Below the pieces are notes generated by a model. That model was not told the DNA's origin, made no database searches, and saw only the letters and a program-made list of their open reading frames with translations. Position numbers and translations under genes: made by a program. A DNA stretch of 64,000 nucleotides from NCBI GenBank assembly GCA_934481345.1, contig CAKSPF010000006.1:1-64000 (forward strand), in the 5' to 3' direction. This document shows positions 52,995 to 61,883 of the stretch, in pieces. The first letter of the stretch is position 1; each line of letters starts with the position of its first letter. The DNA comes from an uncultured Clostridia bacterium (GTDB lineage Bacteria > Bacillota > Clostridia > UMGS1810).

Positions 52995-55346
52995 TTGAAA
53001 TTAGATAAGCTTGAAGTCGGAAAATCCGCATACATAATATCTTTGGACTGTGATGACGCTGCTCTTAAACAGCATTTATTGGATATGGGACTTACTCCGA
53101 ATACAAAAGTAAAATTAATCAAAACCGCACCTATGGGAGACCCTCTCGAAATAAGACTAAGAGGATATGAACTTACTATACGAAAAGATGATGCGGCTCA
53201 TATTTTTGTAAAAATTACAGATGAAAAGGAAGAAAACAAAAAAAGCCGCAGCTTAAAAGATATTGCACATCCGCAGTACGGTGAAATGGGAAAGTATCAT
53301 ACAAAAAAAAGCGGCGAAAAATTAAGCGCCGGCGAAACCGTGACGCTTGCTCTTGCAGGAAACCAGAATTGCGGAAAAACCACGCTTTTTAACGTACTTA
53401 CCGGCTCAAATCAAAAAGTCGGCAACTTTCCGGGTGTAACAGTAGACAAAAAGGACGGAATTATTAAAAATCACCCAAATACCTTAATTACCGATTTACC
53501 CGGAATTTACAGTCTTTCTCCATATTCAAACGAGGAAATCGTAACAAGAGAATTTCTTTTAAATAACAGACCAAAGGGCATAATAAATATCATAGATGCT
53601 ACAAATATAGAAAGAAATTTATACCTTACAATGCAGCTTATAGAACTTGAAATACCTATGATAATAGCTCTCAATATGATGGATGAAGTAAGAGAAAACG
53701 GCGGAACGGTAATGATAAATAAGCTTGAAGAACTTTTAGGTGTTCCGGTCATTCCAATATCAGCCGCAAAAAAGGAAGGCATATCGGAACTTGTAGATCA
53801 TATAATGCATGTTTGTGAATACAGAGAAGGTCCCGGAAGGCTTGATTTTTGCGATAAAACAGGAAAAGACAAAGGAGCGGTACATCGCTGCATTCATGCA
53901 ATTATACATTTAATAGATGACCATGCAAAAAAATATAATATTCCCGTTCGCTTCGCCGCAACAAAAATAGTGGAGGGTGATAAGCTTATAGCAGAAGCAC
54001 TTCATCTTTCAGAAAATGAGCTTAAAACGATAGAACATATAATCTTGGAAATGGAAACGGAATGTAACACCGAAGCGCGGGCGGCACTTGCAGACATGAG
54101 ATTTACATTTATTGAAAAAATATGTGCTCTTACTGTAGTAAAACCTCACGAAAGCAAAGAACATATACGAAGTGTAAATGCCGACAGAATTTTAACGGGC
54201 AAATATACGGCTATTCCTTCTTTTATCGCCGTTATGAGCATTATATTTTTTCTTACCTTTTCTGTTATAGGCAAATTTTTAAGTTCACTCACGGAAGATT
54301 TAATAAATTATATAACTTCTTTTTGTGACCGACAGCTTACATATTTTAATGTAAATCCCGTCGTACATTCGCTTATAACAGACGGAATTTTTACAGGAAT
54401 AGGAAGTGTTCTTTCATTTTTGCCGACAATTGTGGTTTTGTTTTTCTTTCTCTCAATACTTGAAGACAGCGGATATATGGCAAGAATAGCATTTGTAATG
54501 GACAAACCTCTTCGTAAGATAGGTTTGTCGGGACGCTCATTTGTTCCCATGCTTATTGGTTTCGGCTGCTCCGTACCGGCAATTATGGCAGCGAGAACCA
54601 TTCCTTCAAACAGAGACAGAAAAATGACTGTAATGCTGACGCCATTTATGAGCTGCTCGGCAAAGCTGCCTATATATGCTCTCTTTTCGGCGGCATTTTT
54701 TCCGAAATATCCTGGGCTTGTAATGATATTTTTATATTTTTTCGGAATTCTTATATCTGTTTTATTTGCTTTTTGTCTTAAAGACACGGCTTTTAAAGGA
54801 GAACCGGTTCCTTTTGTTATGGAACTTCCGAACTACAGACTTCCGGGGCTTAAAAATGTCTTAAAGCTTATTTATGACAAGGCAAAAGCATTCATAACCA
54901 AAGCATTTACAATTATTTTCGCAGCATCTGTTATAATATGGTTTCTGCAAACTTTCGATACAAGACTTAACGTTGCAAAATCATCATCAGACAGCATGCT
55001 TTCAATTTTAGGAAGCTTTATAGCACCTGTATTCAGACCGCTCGGATTTAATGACTGGAGAGTTTCAACTGCTCTTATTTCGGGATTTATAGCAAAAGAA
55101 AGTGTGGTAAGCTCGCTCTCTGTACTTTTGGGCAGTTCTCCGTCAGCTCTCTTTAATATATTTACTCCGATGACGGCAATAGTATTTTTGGTATTTTCAC
55201 TTTTATATACTCCATGCGTTGCAGCTATCGCGGCTATAAAAAACGAGCTCGGAGGAAAATGGGCGGCAGGCATTTGTATAATACAATGTTTATTGGCATG
55301 GATTGTTGCATTTTTTATTAAAACTATATTAATATTTATATTTTAA
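52995..55346 (+). CDS. feoB: Fused FeoA-FeoB ferrous iron transporter
   Basis: 783 residues. The N-terminal 75 residues form a FeoA SH3-like domain (LEVGKSAYIISLDC, MGLTPNTKVKLIKTAPMGDP). A linker leads to the FeoB G domain (G1 GNQNCGKTTLFN; G3 DLPGIYSLSPYSNEE; G4 NMMDE), and then about eight transmembrane segments with the two Gate motifs (MARIAFVMDKPLRKIGLSG; FGCSVPAI). It imports Fe2+ with a GTP-gated pore. TTG at 52995 (AAGGTG 8 nt upstream) starts the usual FeoA sequence; a GTG at 52986 is the alternative. No separate feoA gene was seen. Confidence 0.92.
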   Translation: MKLDKLEVGKSAYIISLDCDDAALKQHLLDMGLTPNTKVKLIKTAPMGDPLEIRLRGYELTIRKDDAAHIFVKITDEKEENKKSRSLKDIAHPQYGEMGKYHTKKSGEKLSAGETVTLALAGNQNCGKTTLFNVLTGSNQKVGNFPGVTVDKKDGIIKNHPNTLITDLPGIYSLSPYSNEEIVTREFLLNNRPKGIINIIDATNIERNLYLTMQLIELEIPMIIALNMMDEVRENGGTVMINKLEELLGVPVIPISAAKKEGISELVDHIMHVCEYREGPGRLDFCDKTGKDKGAVHRCIHAIIHLIDDHAKKYNIPVRFAATKIVEGDKLIAEALHLSENELKTIEHIILEMETECNTEARAALADMRFTFIEKICALTVVKPHESKEHIRSVNADRILTGKYTAIPSFIAVMSIIFFLTFSVIGKFLSSLTEDLINYITSFCDRQLTYFNVNPVVHSLITDGIFTGIGSVLSFLPTIVVLFFFLSILEDSGYMARIAFVMDKPLRKIGLSGRSFVPMLIGFGCSVPAIMAARTIPSNRDRKMTVMLTPFMSCSAKLPIYALFSAAFFPKYPGLVMIFLYFFGILISVLFAFCLKDTAFKGEPVPFVMELPNYRLPGLKNVLKLIYDKAKAFITKAFTIIFAASVIIWFLQTFDTRLNVAKSSSDSMLSILGSFIAPVFRPLGFNDWRVSTALISGFIAKESVVSSLSVLLGSSPSALFNIFTPMTAIVFLVFSLLYTPCVAAIAAIKNELGGKWAAGICIIQCLLAWIVAFFIKTILIFIF

Positions 55347-55384
55347 ATACACATACCTTTTAAATATTTTGAATTTTTGCTTTT

Positions 55385-55410
55385 AGCCGTTTATTTTAAA
55401 ATAAACGGCT
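55385..55410 (+). terminator. Bidirectional terminator-type palindrome after feoB
   Basis: AGCCGTTTATTTT (55385-55397) pairs perfectly with AAAATAAACGGCT (55398-55410). The flanks are T-rich on both sides, though no long U run follows directly. It isolates feoB from the dnaA promoter. Confidence 0.6.
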
Positions 55411-55464
55411 ATCCTTATTTAAAAAATATTTTTTTCTTTTAAAATGCCTTTTTTTAAAAAAATA

Positions 55465-55493
55465 TTGAATTTTATAAAATTATATGATATAAT
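55465..55493 (+). promoter_or_regulatory. Promoter of dnaA
   Basis: TTGAAT (55465-55470), 17 bp spacer, TATAAT (55488-55493) with TGA before the -10, about 90 nt upstream of dnaA. Confidence 0.7.
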
Positions 55494-55526
55494 TTATTTA
55501 TATAATGCAAAATTTTGTTTTTAAAT

Positions 55527-55557
55527 TTATCCACATTTTTTTAAAAATTGTTGATAA
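55527..55557. promoter_or_regulatory. DnaA boxes in the dnaA leader
   Basis: TTATCCACA (55527-55535) is a perfect DnaA box; TGTTGATAA (55549-55557) is TTATCAACA on the reverse strand, one base from consensus. They lie just downstream of the dnaA promoter and probably mediate autorepression and take part in a bipartite origin. Confidence 0.8.
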
Positions 55558-55583
55558 ATTTTACTTAGGAGAAAAATAATATA

Positions 55584-56906
55584 ATGGATAATCTTACTAA
55601 ACTTTGGCAAAACCTATTAGAAATAATAAAACCGGATATCTTGCCGGTAAGCTTTTCGACGTGGATAGAAACAATAATTCCTGTTGAAATATCTGTGGAT
55701 AAAATAGTTCTGGAGGTTCCCTACGAATACAACAGGGAAATGGTAAACACTAAATATTCGCCTCTTATAAAAAATGCACTTATATATTTAACAGGTAAGG
55801 ACTATGAATTGGATATAAGAATAAAATCCGAACCGGCAGCCAAAATTTCAATTCCGGTGAAAAATACAGGTATGGGAATGAATTTGAATCCCGGATATAC
55901 ATTTGAAACTTTTGTAATAGGAAAATCAAATCAGATTGCTCACGCCGCATCAAAGAATGTAGCTCAATCTATTTGCGAAGGCAGAGTAAGTGCTTATAAT
56001 CCTCTTTTTCTTCACGGAGGGGTAGGTCTGGGAAAAACTCATCTTATGCATGCTATATGCCATCAGATATTAAAATCAAGACCTGACGCAAAAATAATGT
56101 ACACAACAAGCGAACAATTTACAAATGAGCTTATAAATGCAATCAAAGATGATAAAAATCAAGAATTCAGAGATAAGTACAGGACAGTGGACATTCTTTT
56201 GATAGACGATATACAGTTTATAGGAGGAAGAGAAAGCACACAGGAGGAATTTTTCCATACATTCAATGCTCTTTATCAGAACAACAAGCACATTGTTATA
56301 ACAAGCGACAGACCTCCGAAAGAACTGTATACACTTGAAGAAAGATTAAGAACAAGATTTGAATGCGGAGGAATATACGACATAAATCCTCCGGATTTTG
56401 AAACAAGAATTGCTATCTTAAAAAAGAAGGCAGATCAGATAGGAATAGAAATTCCGGACGAAATATACAATTTTATTGCCGAAAAAATAACTTCTAATAT
56501 AAGAGAGCTTGAGGGTGCAATAAAAATGATTATGAGTTATCATAACCTTATGAATAAAGATATTACACTTTCGATGGCAGAAGAAGCTCTTAAAGATTAC
56601 AATACGGTAAATAAAAAGCAGATTTCAATTCCCGTTATTGCACAAAACGTTGAAAAATATTGCAATCTTAAAGAAAACGAACTGAAATCTTCGGACAGAT
56701 CAAAGAGAGTTTCATATCCGAGACAAATTGCAATGTATATAATGAAAGAACTTACGGATTCTTCTCTTATACAGATAGGCGACTTTTTCGGGGGCAAAGA
56801 TCATTCCACGGTACTGCACGGAATTAATAAAATAAGAAAAGATATAGAAACAAATGCATCTACAAAAACTCTTGTGGATAACATTATAAACGATATAAAA
56901 AAATAA
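55584..56906 (+). CDS. dnaA: Chromosomal replication initiator protein DnaA
   Basis: AAA+ protein that opens oriC and represses its own gene. The 440-residue protein has the N-terminal domain I (1-80), a short linker, Walker A GGVGLGKT (145-152), Walker B ILLIDDIQF, the sensor/arginine segment and a C-terminal domain IV helix-turn-helix with FGGKDHSTVLHGINKI. AGGAG precedes the ATG. The upstream rpmH-rnpA-yidC genes usual in many Firmicutes are absent; feoB is upstream instead. Confidence 0.98.
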   Translation: MDNLTKLWQNLLEIIKPDILPVSFSTWIETIIPVEISVDKIVLEVPYEYNREMVNTKYSPLIKNALIYLTGKDYELDIRIKSEPAAKISIPVKNTGMGMNLNPGYTFETFVIGKSNQIAHAASKNVAQSICEGRVSAYNPLFLHGGVGLGKTHLMHAICHQILKSRPDAKIMYTTSEQFTNELINAIKDDKNQEFRDKYRTVDILLIDDIQFIGGRESTQEEFFHTFNALYQNNKHIVITSDRPPKELYTLEERLRTRFECGGIYDINPPDFETRIAILKKKADQIGIEIPDEIYNFIAEKITSNIRELEGAIKMIMSYHNLMNKDITLSMAEEALKDYNTVNKKQISIPVIAQNVEKYCNLKENELKSSDRSKRVSYPRQIAMYIMKELTDSSLIQIGDFFGGKDHSTVLHGINKIRKDIETNASTKTLVDNIINDIKK

Positions 56907-57165
56907 TCCTTAAAGTCCTTGCTGACAATAGCCTTGACAGGTTATAAACATATAAATGTTGAAACTTTTACAACAGTTTGTTGACAAAATTTTATCAACA
57001 AAATCCAAGATTAAAAGTTAATAAAATTTTTTAGTTACCAACAGCCGAGGTTACAGAATCCGCAAGGATAAATCATGGTTTTCCAATTTATCAACGCACC
57101 TACTACTACTACTGAATAAATATAATAATTATTTATATTTATATACCGAAAGGACTGAATTTAAA
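56907..57165. other. oriC: Chromosomal replication origin oriC (dnaA-dnaN region)
   Basis: The 259 bp between dnaA and dnaN has DnaA-box-like sites TTATAAACA (56942-56950), TTGTCAACA on the reverse (56979-56987), TTATCAACA (56992-57000), and TTATCAACG (57088-57096). The last is followed by GCAC, then four CTA triplets plus CTG (57100-57114), and a run of about 45 A/T bases (AATAAATATAATAATTATTT and onward to about 57145). This box, GC-spacer, DnaA-trio and AT-rich order is the published basal unwinding system. Together with the boxes upstream of dnaA it suggests a bipartite origin. Confidence 0.85.
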
Positions 57166-58272
57166 ATGAAATTTTCATGTGACAAAAATAAATTGTTTGA
57201 ATCGGTGTCTATAGTGTCAAAAGCAATAAACAATGCATGTGCAATAGACATACTTAAAGGTATAAAAATTGATGCTGACGAAAATATAAAAATGACCGGA
57301 AGTGATTTGGATTTATCTGTAGAAAGTATATTTGAAGCAGAAATAAACGAAAAAGGCAGCATAATAGTAGACGCAAGAATTTTTTCGGATATTATAAGAA
57401 AGCTGCCCGACGGCACAGTTACACTTGAAACAGACGACAAAAACGAGCTTAAAATAAACTGTCTTAATACTAAATTTAATATTTTATATCTTTCCAGTGA
57501 AGGCTATCCCGAAATAAAGAAAATAGAAAACGGAGATTCTTTCAAAATTTATTCACAGGATCTGAAAAATATTATAAAAAATACAATTTTTGCAATATCA
57601 AATAACGAAAGCAGACCTATCCTCACAGGTTCTAAATTTGAAATAAACAAAAGCAATCTGAGAGTTATTTCAATAGACGGCTACAGGCTTGCCCTCAGAA
57701 ATCAGATAATACCGGAAACTCAGTATGAGGATTTGTCCTTTGTAGTTCCGGGAAGAGCTCTCAATGAGATTATAAAAATTTTAAAAGAAGATGCAACTAT
57801 CGTAAATATCACCGTAAGAGAAAACAGCGTAATGTTCAGCTTTGATTCCTTTACAATAGTGTCAAGGCTTTTGGAGGGTGATTTTATGGATTACAATAAA
57901 TTCATACCGTCAACTGCTTCAATCACTGCAAAAATAAATGTAAAAAGTTTTACGGACATGATAGAAAGAGCGTCAATTATAATAAATTATGACGATCCCA
58001 AAATCCCGATAGTTCTTAATATAAAAAATTCTGAAATCAATGTAGAATGTATCTCGAAAAGAGGAAACTTTGATGAAAGCATGGACATTGAACATCACGG
58101 AGAAGACCTTAAAATAGGAATTGCGTCAAAGCTTTTGACTGACACGCTTAAAAGTATAGACAATGAAGAAGTAATATTGGAATTTAATACTCCTCAGAGC
58201 CCGTGTGTAATGAAGCCTACCGAGGGCAGCGGATTTGTATATATGGTACTTCCGATAAGACTTAAAAACTAA
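57166..58272 (+). CDS. dnaN: DNA polymerase III beta subunit (sliding clamp)
   Basis: Ring-shaped processivity clamp, 368 residues in three repeated domains. The N-terminal FSCDKNKLFESVSIVSKAI, RPILTGSKFEI, SIDGYRLALRNQ and C-terminal FVYMVLPIRL are the conserved clamp segments. It follows the origin, with the AT-rich element directly upstream. AAAGGA precedes the ATG. Confidence 0.97.
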   Translation: MKFSCDKNKLFESVSIVSKAINNACAIDILKGIKIDADENIKMTGSDLDLSVESIFEAEINEKGSIIVDARIFSDIIRKLPDGTVTLETDDKNELKINCLNTKFNILYLSSEGYPEIKKIENGDSFKIYSQDLKNIIKNTIFAISNNESRPILTGSKFEINKSNLRVISIDGYRLALRNQIIPETQYEDLSFVVPGRALNEIIKILKEDATIVNITVRENSVMFSFDSFTIVSRLLEGDFMDYNKFIPSTASITAKINVKSFTDMIERASIIINYDDPKIPIVLNIKNSEINVECISKRGNFDESMDIEHHGEDLKIGIASKLLTDTLKSIDNEEVILEFNTPQSPCVMKPTEGSGFVYMVLPIRLKN

Positions 58273-58286
58273 AAAGGATTTTAAAT

Positions 58287-58508
58287 ATGGAAAATGTAAA
58301 AATTAACACCGAATTTATAAAGCTTGACCAGCTTTTAAAATTTGCCGGCATAGCTGCATACGGTTCCGATGCTAAATATCTTGTGACAAACGGATTTGTA
58401 TTTTTAAACGGTGAAAAAGAATTGAGAAGAGGAAAAAAGATTTATCCCGGCGATGAAGTTAAGGTAATCTATGAAGGAGAAAGCTTTGAAGTAAAAGTTT
58501 GTGATTAA
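58287..58508 (+). CDS. yaaA: S4-domain RNA-binding protein YaaA
   Basis: A 73-residue S4-type RNA-binding domain (TEFIKLDQLLKFAGI; AYGSDAKYLVTNGFVFLNGE; RRGKKIYPGDEV). Its standard place is between dnaN and recF in Firmicutes; a role in 50S assembly has been suggested for homologues. Starts 14 nt after dnaN and ends 5 nt before recF. Confidence 0.93.
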   Translation: MENVKINTEFIKLDQLLKFAGIAAYGSDAKYLVTNGFVFLNGEKELRRGKKIYPGDEVKVIYEGESFEVKVCD

Positions 58509-58513
58509 TTATC

Positions 58514-59578
58514 ATGATTGTAAAAAATCTTTATCTTGAAAATTTCAGAAATTATGATATGCAAACGATTGATTTCGGTGAAAAAAAGAATGTTTTTTAC
58601 GGATTTAACGGTCAGGGAAAAACAAATATCATAGAAGCTCTTTATTATTTTTGCACTTGCAAATCATTCAGAAGTATCTATGACAAGGAAATAATAAAAT
58701 TCGGATGTGATTATTCAAAAATTAATTTGGAATTTGAAGCTTCAAAAAGAGAAAACAAAGCTCAAATTTTTATAACAGAAAAAAAATCTGTAAAGCTTAA
58801 CGGAGCAAATCTTGAAAGGCTCAGCGAGCTCATAGGAACAGCAAATATGGTTATATTTACTCCGTCACAGCTCAATCTTATAAGAGAAGGACCGGGTGTA
58901 AGAAGAAATTTTCTTGACATATTGATAAGTCAGATAAAACCTCTTTATTTTAAAAATCTCATGTCTTACTATAAGATTTTAAAGCAAAGAAATGTAATAT
59001 TAAAATCAAAAAATCAGAAAATGACGGATACCATAGATATATGGGACGATAAACTTGCTCAGTACGGCGTCAATATATGCCTTTTAAGAGACGAATACTT
59101 AAAAAAAATGAATTATTTTTTAAGTATTCTTGAATATAACAATGAGAATATAAGTGTTTCATACAATCCGAGCATTAAAGATGATTTTTCGAGCAAAGAT
59201 AATTTTGTAAATATTTTGAAGAAAAATATAGATAAGGATTTAGAAAAAGGAATGACGCTTATAGGTCCTCACCGGGATGATTTTGATATTGACATAAACG
59301 GAATAAGTCTTAAAAAATACGGTTCTCAGGGGCAAACGAGGACAGGAATACTCAAAATGAAAATTGCAGAGTGTGAAATGATAAATGAGATAATCGGTGA
59401 ACAGCCTCTTTTGCTTTTGGATGATATATTAAGCGAGCTTGATGAAAACAGAAGAAAATATTTTATGGAAAAAATAAAGGACAGGCAGGTTATTATAACC
59501 TGTACCGACAAAGAATTCATAAAAGATAAAGAAAGCTGCTTTTTCAATGTAAATAACGGCTCAGTAAGAAAGGAATAG
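58514..59578 (+). CDS. recF: DNA replication and repair protein RecF
   Basis: SMC-like ATPase that helps load RecA at gaps. The 354-residue protein has the N-terminal LYLENFRNYD, Walker A GFNGQGKTNIIEALYY (about residues 31-46), the QGQTRTGILKMKIAE signature and Walker B LLLDDILSELDENRRKY. Slightly shorter than the typical 360-370 residues but complete. Located in the conserved dnaN-yaaA-recF-remB-gyrB order. Confidence 0.96.
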   Translation: MIVKNLYLENFRNYDMQTIDFGEKKNVFYGFNGQGKTNIIEALYYFCTCKSFRSIYDKEIIKFGCDYSKINLEFEASKRENKAQIFITEKKSVKLNGANLERLSELIGTANMVIFTPSQLNLIREGPGVRRNFLDILISQIKPLYFKNLMSYYKILKQRNVILKSKNQKMTDTIDIWDDKLAQYGVNICLLRDEYLKKMNYFLSILEYNNENISVSYNPSIKDDFSSKDNFVNILKKNIDKDLEKGMTLIGPHRDDFDIDINGISLKKYGSQGQTRTGILKMKIAECEMINEIIGEQPLLLLDDILSELDENRRKYFMEKIKDRQVIITCTDKEFIKDKESCFFNVNNGSVRKE

Positions 59579-59582
59579 AAAA

Positions 59583-59864
59583 ATGTATCTTCATTTGGGC
59601 GGAGATGTTTCTGTAAATATAAAAAATATAGTTGCTATTATGGATTTGGAAACGACTTCCGTTTCTAAAATTACAAAAGAATTTTTAAGCTTTGTACAGA
59701 AAAATAATTCGGTAATAAATGTAAATGATGACTTGCCTAAATCATATGTGATAACATTTGATGAAAAAGAAACAAAGGTTTATGTTTCTCCCATATCGTC
59801 TCAGACACTTCTGAAAAGAGCAAACAATATAAGAGAATACTATCAAATGCCGCAGTTTAAATAG
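59583..59864 (+). CDS. remB: RemB/YaaB-like extracellular matrix regulatory protein (DUF370)
   Basis: A 93-residue protein of the RemB family: MYLHLGGDVSVNIKNIVAIMD at the N-terminus (shown up to residue 20: MYLHLGGDVSVNIKNIVAIM) and SSQTLLKRANN. It sits between recF and gyrB, where yaaB/remB is in Bacillus; RemA/RemB regulators control biofilm genes there. Whether it regulates matrix genes here is unknown. It starts 4 nt after recF. Confidence 0.87.
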   Translation: MYLHLGGDVSVNIKNIVAIMDLETTSVSKITKEFLSFVQKNNSVINVNDDLPKSYVITFDEKETKVYVSPISSQTLLKRANNIREYYQMPQFK

Positions 59865-59900
59865 ACTTAAAAATTTTTAAAATGCAGGAAAGGAAAAAAT

Positions 59901-61832
59901 ATGGTTAATTCAGAATATGGTGAAAATCAGATTCAGGTTCTTGAAGGACTTGAAGCAGTAAGAAAAAGACCCGGAATGTATATAGGTTCCACTTCTATAA
60001 GGGGACTTCATCATCTTGTATATGAAATAGTTGATAACAGTATAGATGAAGCGCTTGCCGGATATTGTACAAAAATAGAAGTAACGCTCAATAAAGATAA
60101 TTCCGTAACTGTAAGAGATAACGGAAGAGGTATTCCGCACGGCATACATCCTAAAATGGGTATATCTACAATTGATGTTGTTTTTACGGTTCTTCACGCA
60201 GGAGGAAAGTTCGGCGGAGGAGGATATAAGGTATCCGGAGGATTGCACGGAGTTGGTGCGTCTGTTGTAAATGCGCTTTCTACAAAGCTTGAGGTTAAAG
60301 TAAGCGACGGAGAAAAAATATGGTATCAAAGCTATAAAAGAGGCGTTCCCGACGGAAAAGTACATACAATAGGAGATACTTCCGAAAAGGGAACGGAAAT
60401 AACCTTTTGGGCAGACGGCGAAATCTTTGAAGAAACCGTATACGAATATGATGTCCTTTTAAAAAGGCTCAGAGAACAGGCATTTCTTAACGGCGGTATA
60501 AAAATAGTATTTACTGATTTGCGTCCTGAGGAACCTGTAAGCGAAACACTGCATTATGACGGCGGTATAAAGAACTTTGTTTCATATATTTTCAATGAAA
60601 AAAAGAAAAGAAAAGAAACTTTAGAGCCCGTTGATGAAAATGTAATTTATGTAAGCGGAGAGAAAAACGGAAGCATTGCGGAAGTGGCGATTCAGTGGAA
60701 CAACGGTTATGACGAAGTTATAGAATCATTCGCAAACAATATTTCCACAACAGAGGGCGGAACCCATGAAACAGGCTTTAAATCCGCACTTACAAAAGTA
60801 TTGGTGGATTATGCCAGAAAATATAAATTGATGAAAGACAATGAGGAGCTTACCGGAGAGGACGCAAGAGAAGGAATTGTCGCTGTAATTTCGGTAAAGC
60901 TTGAAGAGCCTCAGTTTGAAGGTCAAACCAAAACAAAACTCGGAAATTCCGAAATACGCGGACTTGTGGAAAATATGGTAAAAGAAAAGCTTGCCGATTT
61001 TCTTGAAGAAAACCCTGCTGTCGGAAAGGCTATCATAGAAAAATCTCTTATGGCTGCAAGAGCAAGACTTGCGGCAAGAAAAGCGAGAGAAGCTACAAGA
61101 AAAACACCTCTCGGCACAAGCTCTCTTCCCGGTAAGCTTACCGACTGCATTGTAAAAGACCCTACAAAGACTGAAATATATATAGTCGAGGGAGATTCTG
61201 CGGGCGGCTCGGCAAAAAACGGAAGGGACAGCAAATATCAGGCAATTCTTCCTCTTTGGGGAAAAATGCTTAATGTAGAAAAAGCCAGAGCAGATAAAGT
61301 ATACGGCAACGAAAAGCTTACGCCTGTAATACAGGCTCTCGGAACAGGAATTGCCGGGGAATTTAATCTGGAAAAATTAAGATATGACAAAATTATAATA
61401 ATGGCGGATGCCGATGTTGACGGAGCGCATATTCAGACCTTGCTTCTGACATTCTTTTTCAGATTTATGACTCCGCTTATAGAGGCAGGACATGTATACC
61501 TTGCAAAACCGCCGCTTTATAAGCTCACAAGAGGTAAAAAATCTCAGGTTGCATTCAGCGACGAAGAAAGAGATATGATAAGCGAGAAGTTTAAAGACGG
61601 TGACGCGAATGCCAAAGTAGACATAAGCCGTTATAAAGGTCTCGGAGAAATGAACCCTGAAGAACTTTGGGAAACAACTATGGATCCTAAAAACAGAATT
61701 CTTTTGAAAGTTACTCTGGAAGATGCCGAAAGAGCAGATAAGATATTCAGTATTCTTATGGGTGACGAAGTAGAGCCGAGAAGAATTTTTATAGAAGAAA
61801 ATGCTCAGTATGTAACAAATCTTGACGTATAA
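59901..61832 (+). CDS. gyrB: DNA gyrase subunit B
   Basis: ATPase subunit of gyrase. The 643-residue protein has the GHKL ATP site ([53 protein letters not shown]), the TOPRIM domain ([38 protein letters not shown]) and the C-terminal [13 protein letters not shown] motif read as [12 protein letters not shown]. Length is typical of Gram-positive GyrB. AAAGGA lies upstream; gyrA follows 51 nt later. Confidence 0.97.
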   Translation: MVNSEYGENQIQVLEGLEAVRKRPGMYIGSTSIRGLHHLVYEIVDNSIDEALAGYCTKIEVTLNKDNSVTVRDNGRGIPHGIHPKMGISTIDVVFTVLHAGGKFGGGGYKVSGGLHGVGASVVNALSTKLEVKVSDGEKIWYQSYKRGVPDGKVHTIGDTSEKGTEITFWADGEIFEETVYEYDVLLKRLREQAFLNGGIKIVFTDLRPEEPVSETLHYDGGIKNFVSYIFNEKKKRKETLEPVDENVIYVSGEKNGSIAEVAIQWNNGYDEVIESFANNISTTEGGTHETGFKSALTKVLVDYARKYKLMKDNEELTGEDAREGIVAVISVKLEEPQFEGQTKTKLGNSEIRGLVENMVKEKLADFLEENPAVGKAIIEKSLMAARARLAARKAREATRKTPLGTSSLPGKLTDCIVKDPTKTEIYIVEGDSAGGSAKNGRDSKYQAILPLWGKMLNVEKARADKVYGNEKLTPVIQALGTGIAGEFNLEKLRYDKIIIMADADVDGAHIQTLLLTFFFRFMTPLIEAGHVYLAKPPLYKLTRGKKSQVAFSDEERDMISEKFKDGDANAKVDISRYKGLGEMNPEELWETTMDPKNRILLKVTLEDAERADKIFSILMGDEVEPRRIFIEENAQYVTNLDV

Positions 61833-61883
61833 AATTTTTTAAAAAATTTTATACGCCGGACATACAAAAACGGAGGCAAACAG

